Part shown: positions 1 through 9,700 of the stretch, piece after piece
How positions within the stretch are numbered: the first letter of the stretch is position 1
Layout: every line of letters begins with the position of its first letter
NCBI GenBank assembly: GCA_950097015.1
Contig: CATNEN010000038.1
Location: 16,238,001-16,302,000 of the forward strand
Reading direction: 5' to 3'
DNA: 64,000 nucleotides
Source: Macrostomum hystrix
Taxonomy: Eukaryota > Platyhelminthes > Macrostomidae
The notes under the pieces: model-generated
The model's input: only the letters and a program-made list of their open reading frames with translations
What the model was told of the DNA's origin: nothing
Database searches by the model: none
Translations under genes and position numbers: made by a program

Positions 1-3000
1 ATATAAACCCTACTGTCGTCCTAAGCACGGCTGATAAGTGCCAATTTTATTAAACAGCCTTCACTCTTGGCATAGCAATAATTATAATTCTCTAGATGTG
101 TTGCTTGTGAATGCTAGTGAAGGTAGATTAAAACTGACGGTAAATCTGCAGTCTTTCTTCGTTGTCTAGCTCTGATTTAAAATAGCCTGACTCTGACCTC
201 TGGGACTGCTACAGACAAACTTCGAGGGGTCTCCAAAACAGTTTTTTTTCATTTTTACAATCTTTTAATTTCCAGCCACTTGCAAGCAGCATCAAAAAGT
301 GCGTGCCGGTGTGATATATCGCCACTGTATTTTACGCTCGTACAACGCTACTTGTGCGAATGTTTTATAAGCTTAAAAAATAAATAGGGTGTGGGGCGTA
401 GGGTGTGAAAGTACGGAATCTTTCATATTAAATCCTCCATCACATTCACTGCACGCTTCGCGGTATGTTGTCGAGCGTTGTCGTGATGGTGGATGTATGG
501 TTTCTCACCTGACCAACGCATGTTCTGTCCATCAGTTTTATGCATCTGCACAGTGGCACCGTAGCAATCGGCGTTGATAGTTTTTCGTTTTTCCGAAAAT
601 CAATCGAGAGAGCCACTGCTGTCAAAGAGCTTGAGCGTCAGCATAACCTTCTTGGATTTTTGATCCCGGCACGCCTCGACTGGACTATGCAGGGATTCCC
701 TGAATCCTCAAACTCGGCTCTCTTCCTTGGTTTCTAGATTGAAGAACCATGTCCTGGTCTTGTCTCGACGAATAATAAGTCTGCTGACGTAACCCTAGCC
801 ACTATTGTTCAAACTTTCAATTGGACATGGGGATCTCCAAGCACTAAGCCTTGAGGTCAGTTGTAAGAAAGCGCGGCACCCAGTGGCCTGAGATCTCATA
901 AATTCCCAAATCTTATTCAGTACAGAATGTCAGATATCTGGCGCACGGTGACTCAGATATCAGGATTCATCAGAACTTGAATTTGTTGCGTCAGTCTTGT
1001 GAGCCAACGCCGGACAATTTAGTCTTTTCCGGCTATCGTTTCCGTGGAGATCTTAATAAAAATGCTTCGTGATTCGAGCGCAACTCTACTCAGCAGACCA
1101 GAGTGCAAATATTTGGCTAAGCTGACTCTCGATACTCGAAACAGAGCTCATTATGTCACACAAAACTTGCCTCAGATAATCCTGTGCACGGTAATTTGTT
1201 GATTTGGGATTGAGCACTGAGGCAGTGACCAGAAAAGCCACTTGCGTATTGACAATTCGAAACACTGGTACGCACCTATGCACGCACTTTTGGTTACTGC
1301 AAGTAAGTGGTTGGAGATAAAAAACTTGATTCAATTTATACGTGCTTACTAAACTTAAATATTTCATTTGCCTTTATACTTGTGAAGGTTTAGCAAGGCA
1401 TTGTAGAGCTGTTATAGAAATACCGAGAAATTTTTAGACGCTCGAAGATATTAAATCTCTGCATTGAAATCGAAGTACTTCACTCTTGGCACAGCATCTT
1501 AATTTATTAATGAATTAATAAGCTGCTCGTGAATGCTAGTGAAGGTAGATTAAAACTGACGGTAAATCTGCAGTCTGTCTTCGTTGTCTAGCTCTGATTT
1601 AAATAGCCTGACTCCGACCTCTGGGACTGCTACATCTTACAATAACACGCTTGAAAAATGTTAAATAGTCTTCCTTTGCTAATGCAAGACACGTTTATAC
1701 AATAAGGCAATTAAATAAACAAACAAAGAAGATATAAACCCTACTGTCGTCCTAAGCACGGCTGATAAGTGCCAATTTTATTAAACAGCCTTCACTCTTG
1801 GCACAGCAATAATTATAATTCTCTAGATGTGTTGCTCGTGAATGCTAGTGAAGGTAGATCAAAACTGACGGTAAATCTGCAGTCTGTCTTCGTTGTCTAG
1901 CTCTGATTTAAATAGCCTGACTCCGACCTCTGGGACTGCTACATCTTTCAATAACACGCTTGAAAAATGTTAAACAGTCTTCCTTTGCTAATGCAAGACA
2001 CGTTTATACAATAAGGCAAACAAAGAAGATATAAACCCTACTGTCGTCCTAAGCACGGCTGATAAGTGCCAATTTTATTAAACAGCCTTCACTCTTGGCA
2101 CAGCAATAATTATAATCCTCTAGATGTGTTGCTCGTGAATGCTAGTGAAGGTAGATTAAAACTGACGGTAAATCTGCAGTCTGTCTTCGTTGTCTAGCTC
2201 TGATTTAAATAGCCTGACTCCGACCTCTGGGACTGCTACAGACAAACTTCGAGGGGTCTCCAAAACAGTTTTTTTCATTTTTACAATCTTTTAATTTCGA
2301 GCGCAACTCTACTCAGCAGACCAGAGTGCAAATATTTGGCTAAGCTGACTCTCGATACTCGAAACAGAGCTCATTATGTCACACAAAACTTGCCTCAGAT
2401 AATCCTGTGCATGGTAATTTGTTGATTTGGGATTGAGCACTGAGGCAGTGACCAGAAAAGCCGCTTGCGTATTGACAATTCGAAACACTGAGGCCAGATC
2501 GCACCTATGCACGCACTTTTGGTTACTGCAAGTAATTGGTTGGAGATAGAAAATTGATTCAATTTATACGTGCTTACTAAACTTAAATATTTCATTTGCC
2601 TTTATACTTGTGAAGGTTTAGCAAGGCATTGTAGAGCTGTTATAGAAATACCGAGAAATTTTTAGACGCTCGAAGATATTAAATCTCTGCATTGAAATCG
2701 AAGTACTTCACTCTTGGCACAGCATCTTAATTTATTAATGAATTAATAAGCTGCTCGTGAATGCTAGTGAAGGTAGATTAAAACTGACGGTAAATCTGCA
2801 GTCTGTCTTCGTTGTCTAGCTCTGATTTAAATAGCCTGACTCCGACCTCTGGGACTGCTACATCTTTCAATAACACGCTTGAAAAATGTTAAACAGTCTT
2901 CCTTTGCTAATGCAAGACACGTTTATACAATAAGGCAAACAAAGAAGATATAAACCCTACTGTCGTCCTAAGCACGGCTGATAAGTGCCAATTTTATTAA

Positions 3001-3680
3001 ACAGCCTTCACTCTTGGCACAGCAATAATAATAATTCTCTAGATGTTGCTTGTGAATGCTAGTGAAGGTAGATTTTAAAACTGACGGTAAATCTGCAGTC
3101 TGTCTTCGTTGTCTAGCTCTGATTTAAAATAGCCTGACTCCGACCTCTGGGACTGCTACATCTTACAATAACACGCTTCTTAAAAAACTTATTTCTACCA
3201 CTGGTCCAGACACGTTTATACAAAAAGTGAATAGCATAAACCAGCAAGGAAGATATAAGCCCTACTGTCATCCTAGGCATGGCTTTAGCAGCTGACAGTT
3301 GCCCATTCAATTAAACAGCCTTCACTCTTGGCACAGCAATAATTATAATTCTCTAGATGTGTTGCTTGTGAATGCTAGTGAAGGTAGATCAAAACTGACG
3401 GTAAATCTGCAGTCTGTCTTCGTTGTCTAGCTCTGATTTAAATAGCCTGACTCCGACCTCTGGGACTGCTACAAGAATCACTTTAAAGTAGATTTGTAGT
3501 ATTGGTAGAGTTTTCGACTCGTCCTTCACCATTGGCACATCATCTTGAAACAATAAGCTGTTTGTAAAAGCAAGTGAAGGTAGATAAAAACTGACGGTAA
3601 ATCTGTAGTCTGTTTTAGTTGACTAGCTGTGATTTGGAATATGCTAGCCTGACTCCGACCTCTGCGACTGCTGTTCAGTT
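1..3680 (+). repeat. Tandem higher-order array of a ~155-bp hairpin-forming unit
   Basis: Eight copies of a conserved block lie head to tail at about 60-216, 1479-1632, 1790-1944, 2088-2240, 2707-2861, 3006-3161, 3319-3472 and, clearly diverged, 3522-3673. Each begins with CCTTCACT or a close variant, returns to AGTGAAGG about 60 bases later (a perfect inverted pair in most copies), then runs into a very constant part containing CTGACGGTAAATCTGCAG and ending GGGACTGCTACA. Neighbouring copies are mostly about 300 bases apart. Most spacers are conserved too and carry GATATAAACCCTAC about 60 bases before the hairpin. A ~400-base spacer type occurs twice (1075-1477 and 2297-2706), so the array has a second level of duplication. 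No convincing open frame, tRNA boxes or Sm-like site is seen. It could be a structured non-coding RNA array or a plain satellite. Confidence 0.8.
274..1076. other. ~800-bp segment present in one array unit and absent from its sister unit
   Basis: The sequence left of 274 (AGTTTTTTTTCATTTTTACA and on to TTTAATTTC) and right of 1076 (CGAGCGCAACTCTACTCAGC) are directly joined at about 2294-2300 in the sister unit. The intervening ~803 bases are therefore an insertion here or a deletion there. Both ends share only TTC. I see no inverted termini and no recognisable protein; the two short open frames inside (389-577, 540-737) look like chance. Confidence 0.6.
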
Positions 3681-3730
3681 CATGTCAGCTGTAAACGACA
3701 TCCCTCATACCCCACGTCGTCCTCGCGCAG

Positions 3731-6700
3731 GCTGCACTACTTTGAGGACTCTGTGTTTCGCTGTCCAGATGCGGCAGCCCTGGTTTCTCAGCTAGCAGGT
3801 CTAGATGCTCTGGATCTTAGCTTCGACCTGCGCTCTCCCAGTCTAATTGAACAGCTGTGCTATCCGCGCACCTGCCCAATTGACTATGCCGCCCACATGA
3901 AGCTGCTAGTGCTAGACGAGGCTAAACTAGACGATCAGATTGAATTGGCTGCCGACGCCAGCTCGCCGGAGGCCGCCATCCTGACTGCCGAGGACACCTC
4001 CGAGCCGCAGCTAGCCGACTGTCCGCATTGCGATTGGCGCAACCGCTACCTGCGTGTGGAGGCCCAGTTAAAGCGAACTGCCGAACAGAAGTCCTACCTA
4101 GAGGAGGTGCGTGCACTTTTTGAGTTTTTACATGTAAAGCTAAAATAGGCTTTTATAGATGCCCTTGGATGAAATTTTAGCCTAATAGTTAAGTATTTCA
4201 TTAAGTGATTTATAGGTCAGTGGTTCGATTCCTTACTCTGCTGGAAAAGATGTGTCATGTAGCAGCAGCTCTATCTTGTAGACATTAAAACTCTTTCTAT
4301 TCAGCCGTCCGTGGACTGAACAGCCGTATAGCTGCGACTGCTGTTGGGTGACAATCTGGCAGGTGTCAATAGTTGTTTTTTATAGACTAGTAATAACTTT
4401 GTTGTTGGCTATCACGTGGTAAGCTTTTTGTCTCACCGGAAGTTAGGAACAGCTGGATGAATATATTTTGTACTGCTTTAATCTTCAGCATTAGCTATCA
4501 TGTTTAGACACTTGCCGATTTTAATATAGACTCTGTAGTGTATCAGAGACAACATTTAAATCGACTGAATGTTTTCAAATTAAAATTTATGTGGAAATTC
4601 CATGGAAAACCCTGCGTTGCTTGATTATTAAAGGTCAACAAGCGCATAACTGAGGAACGCGACGGGGCCAATGCGGCGCGCGAAGCCGCCAAACTTGAGC
4701 AGGCCAAGGAGATCAAGTTATATGAGAGTGTGGTGCTGGAACTGCAGGTACAGTTGACTCTACTGCAGGAGCAGTACAATAGGCGGCTAGCCACTGCCTC
4801 TGTTGCGGCCAGTGTTCACGCTGGCGACGGTGTCACCAGGCCCAGACTGCCGCAGTTGGATAGGCAGGACTCGGACCCGCTGTGAGTTTCTCATTGTCGA
4901 CTGACAGTGGCTCTTGTGAATTTTTCAAGTCTTTGTTATGTTAAATCTTGATTCCTTATAAGAAATATTCTTTCATTTATTTTTTCACTCTGTGGCGCCG
5001 TCGGTCTATCGCGGCCAGGCGCATTGATAGCCTGAGCGTGGACGGTGCCGCCAATGTCCTTTAACTCTTCACTGACCTATTAACGTACATGCCTATTGTG
5101 TGGCACGTGGCCACCGCTCAATAATATCGCACGTTGTACTTGTATCTCGCGTTCTATATAAGTGATGTGACTGATGCACAAATATATTATCGTGTTCGCT
5201 CCAAACTAACAAACATAAGAGTCACTCTAAACGACACGACAATGGCATCGCGAGCAGACGACCTGCCGCTGGACGACCCTGCAACGACGGAGGCCTGGTT
5301 GAGGAGCTTCGCCGCCATGAGCCGCAATAAGAAATTGAAGGACACGGCAGAGGAGAGACAGGTGACGGACTTGTTCCTTGCCAGGGCAGGCGTAAGCGCA
5401 GTTCGTGTCGTAAGTGTGATGGCGAGACCAAAAGAGCTGGAGGAGATGAACTTCGAGGATATCAGAAAGCTGATCTTGGAAAAGGTTCGCCCAAAGAAGA
5501 AGCTGATCATTGCCGAGCGCTCTCGGTTTTTGTCCCTGCGCCAAGAAGCAACTGAGTCAGCACAAAATTTCGCCCAGAGACTTCGAGATGCCGCCCGCTT
5601 CTGCGAGTTCGACAAGCTGAACGCCGAAGACAGCAAACAGTCAGCAGAGGACGAGCTCATCCAGACAATGCTGGTCAGTGGCCTGCACAATGCACAGCAT
5701 CGCAGCAAAATTCTTGAGCACATCCAGAGCTCACAGCAACAGGTGACGCTCGAAAACAGCGTGGAGTTTGTCCAACAACTCGAGCTCATCCAGCAATACA
5801 GCGGAGCGGAGAGACAGAAGGCACCGGAGCCAGCGACGATCGAGCCGGCGTCCATCGCCAGCGTGGACAAAAACCGCGGGGGCCCGAAGACCGCCTGCAA
5901 AGCCTGCGGCCTACAGCACCAGCCTGACCGCTGCCCAGCTTGGGGCAAAACCTGCAACAAGTGCCGCAAGCGAAACCATTTCGCGGTCGTGTGCAGATCC
6001 GGGACCAAGGCAGCGCATGAAGTCACGGAAACAGCCGGGGCCGACACCATCAGTAGCACTCATCAGCAGAAGACCAGCAGCCTGAAGACAGTGCTGATCG
6101 AGGGTCAACGCATGGAGATGCAGCTGGACTCCGGCTCTGATGCCAGCATCATCCCGAGAAATTTCTGGCAGCAACTGGGCGAGCCGAAGTTGCGGAAATG
6201 CCGCCGGCAACTCAGGCAGTTCGACGGATCAGCCATCAAAACCCTCGGCAGCTTCACAGCGGCTGTCGAGCTAGAAGACAAGGTCGCCTGCGTGGACATC
6301 ATCGTCGCGGCCTGCAACAAGACACACGGTCTGCTGGGCACCGACTTGCTGCAGTTCGACCTGGACGGCGTGTCCCTGCACAACGTCGAGGAAGCACCGG
6401 CAGTCACGCTGGGAAAGCTTCGCGGATTCCGGGCCCGCATCGTTCTGAAGGACCAGGCCCGGCCTAGCTACTTCGAGGCTCGACCTGTCCCGATCCACCT
6501 GAAACCGCTGGTCATCGCTAAGCTCAGGAAGCTGATCAATGCCGGAATCCTGGAGACGGTCCGCCCCGGAGGGAGCCAGTGGGCATCCCCTATCGTCATC
6601 GTGAGGAAACCGGACGGCGACTTGCGGATCTGCGCCGACTACAAAGTGAGTGTGAACCCGCAAATTTGCGCAGACTCGTACCCGCTCCCGAACATCGAGA

Positions 6701-9700
6701 CAGCCTTTACAGAGCTGTCAGGGATGTCCCACTTCGCCACGGTTGACCTGACGAACGCCTACAACCAGATCGAGCTGGACGAGTCGGCCAGGGAAATCCT
6801 CACCATCAACACCCCGATCGGTTTGCTGCGCTGGACGAGGATGCCTTACGGCGTGAAAACTGCGAGCGCGCAGTTCCAAGCTGCCATGGAAGCCACGATC
6901 GGCGGTCTGGTGACAAACCTGGTGATCTATCAGGACGATGTCTGCATCGGCGCCCGGACAGCAGCTGAACTGGACGCAAAAGTCGAACAACTGCTAGCCA
7001 AGCTGAGCAAGTCAGGGATGGAGATCAACGAGAAAAAGTGCGTCTTCAGGAGCACCGAAATATCCTTTCTGGGATACCGAATCTCTGCTGAAGGCATCCG
7101 GCCGGACACCAAGCTGGTGGAGAAAGTGCTGCAAACCAAAGCGCCAACGTGTCGGAAGGAACTGGAGTCATTCCTAGGGCTGACGAACTACTACGCCCGC
7201 TACATCCAGGCCTACTCCGAGCGAGTCGAGCCGCTGACTGCCTTAAGGAGCCGCCAGACACCGTTCAAATGGGGCCCGAACCAGCAGAAGGCGTTCGACG
7301 AACTTAAACGGGCGCTGGCGGCCTATCCGGTGATCCGGATCTTCGACCCGACGAAGCGCACGACTTTGACTACGGACGCTAGTGAGAAGGCGGTCTCAGC
7401 CATCCTCACGCAAGACGGCCACCCAGTGCTCTACCTCTCCAGGCGGCTGACGGCAGCCGAGCAAAACTATTCCAACATCGAGAGGGAGGCTCTGGCCATC
7501 GTGTGGGCGACACAGCGAGCGAGGCACTTTCTGCTGGGAGCCAAGTTCACGCTAAACTGCGATCATCAGCCGCTCGAGTTTATCTTCAGTCCGTCGAAGG
7601 AGCTGCCAAAGGTGACATCGGCCAGGATCATGCGCTGGGCTATCCAGTTGGCTGCATTCGACTACGACATTGTCTATGTTCGTGGCAGTTGCATTCCACA
7701 CGTCGATGCTATGTCCAGACTGGAGTTTGAGGATTCGTTCGAAAATCCTAAAGAGGAGGTGAGTCGCTTCGTTCATTGGACTGAGACTGACGTGCTGAAG
7801 CGAAATGAAATTCAACAGGCGACTGACGATGACCCTGTGCTACGGAGCATCCGACAGCGAATCAAGAACAACGTCTGGAGCAACTGCTCGGCGGCAGAAC
7901 GGCCGTACAAGAGTGTCCGGCAACAACTGACGGTGGAAGATGGCATCATCTGTCTGGGAGACCTGATTGTGCCTCCGGCAAGGCTGCGCTCTCGAGTCCT
8001 TCAAGCGGCGCATGGAGACTCCCACAGCGGAGCGCTGGCGACACGAAACCGGTTGAAGAGAGAAGCCTGGTGGCCCGGACACTGCGACGATGTGGAACGC
8101 TACGTCAAGCAATGCGCAAAATGCACGGAGATCCGGACTCCACCGGCTCGCGCCACCCACACCTGGCCCGCGGAAAGCGCCGCATGGCAACGAGTGCACA
8201 TGGACCACGCGCACGTGCCTGGTGTCGGCTATCTGTTGATCGTCGTGGACGCGTTTTCTGGCTGGCCGGAGGCGGTTCGAGTACCAGACCGGAGCGCCCA
8301 GACAACGTTGCGCACTCTGCGGGCCATCTTCTCCAGGCTGGGTGTCCCATGCACGCTGGTCTCGGACAACGCGGCCGAATTCTGCGACGGCGAGCTGCGC
8401 GACTGGCTGCGGAGAATCGGCTGCTCGCAGATACACTCACCACCGTACCACCCGGAGTCCAACGGCCTAGCAGAGCGGATGGTCCAGACTGTCAAACGGG
8501 GTCTGGTGGCATTTCCGGTGCATCGCGGATCTTTTGATGCGTATCTGGCCAAGCTGCTGCTGAACTACAGGGCGACTCCGAGGAGCGACGGCCGAGGCAG
8601 TCCGTCAGCGCTGATGGGCAGACAACTGAGGAGCCCACTGACCCTGACGTTCAGTGTCGATGCGCCTGTCATCTACCAGGCTCGTGCCAGCAGCCCTACG
8701 GAGTCTGCGCGTTTCGTGGTACAGGCTGGGCACAACACCGCCGTGGTCACCCGAGAGGATGGTCGGCCGGTGCTCGCTCATCGGGATCAGATCCGCCCAC
8801 TACCTGACGGCAATGAGCAACCAGTTGGTGACTTGCCTGGGAGGGACGACGGAAGAAAAGATTCCGCCTCCGAGGTGGCTGCACTCCCGGGTTCTGAGGT
8901 GCAGGACGGCCCGGCTGGCAGCTTTCAGCCAAATGCAACTTCGGTGCCCAGACGAAGTGAGCGCAGCAACAAAGGTGTTCCACCCGATCGTCTGGTCCTC
9001 CGTTGACGGGGAGATGTGGCGCCGTCGGTCTATCGCGGCCAGGCGCATTGATAGCCTGAGCGTGGACGGTGCCGCCAATGTCCTTTAACTCTTCACTGAC
9101 CTATTAACGTACATGCCTATTGTGTGGCACGTGGCCACCGCTCAATAATATCGCACGTTGTACTTGTATCTCGCGTTCTATATAAGTGATGTGACTGATG
9201 CACAAATATATTATCGTGTTCGCTCCAAACTAACAAACATAAGAGTCACTCTAAACGACACGACACACTCTACCTTGACAGTCTAGCAATAATTCCAGTT
9301 ATTCATTTTCTTTCATTGCAGGCAGCAAGTCTCTGTTAATGACGAATTCTGCGAAATCGAATCGCAAGAATTCGACGAAGACACGGCTGCCTACAGGGCT
9401 CCAAACTCCGCTTCTGGAAAGTTAGAGAACTCCAGTGAGCCATTCGGTTATACGGGTAAGCCCTTTTTGTAAGGAATCAAAAGCCGTTAAAAATATCGCC
9501 CAAGTGTACAACATCATTGTTACATGATTTATTTGTGTGACTTGCCAAGTATTACACGCTGAATTAAAAGACATCCAACACTCATGCAATATAATACAGC
9601 ATCCATGTTAAAAAGATAAACTAAAAGCCTTAAATTCAGTCCTCCAGTCCTCGATGGATTTCAGTCCTCCATGCTTACAATAGCTGTAGATTCGAAACAG

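Larger units (their letters stand above)
4991..9265 (+). mobile_element. Intact Ty3-type (Metaviridae-like) LTR retrotransposon
   Basis: The element is 4275 bases: 251-base LTRs at 4991-5241 and 9015-9265 that I read as identical, one uninterrupted gag-pol frame between them, and a flanking 5-base target duplication CACTC at 4986-4990 and 9266-9270. The LTRs start TG and end CA. The order protease, reverse transcriptase, RNase H, integrase is Ty3-type. There is no envelope frame. Identical LTRs and an unbroken frame indicate a very recent insertion. It sits in the intron of the coiled-coil gene, in the same orientation, and leaves the flanking splice sites intact. Clade assignment within Ty3 (Mag-like is my guess) would need a tree. 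Confidence 0.95.

Noticed and set aside
1-3680. Spliced-leader RNA or snRNA array
   Set aside because: Tandem arrangement fits, but no Sm-like site, no recognisable SL exon ending in ATG and no match to U1, U2, U4, U5 or U6 was seen; kept only as an unassigned hairpin array.
5187-6059. Minus-strand frame of 290 codons opposite gag
   Set aside because: Shadow of the GC-rich gag-pol frame; no conserved motif on that strand.
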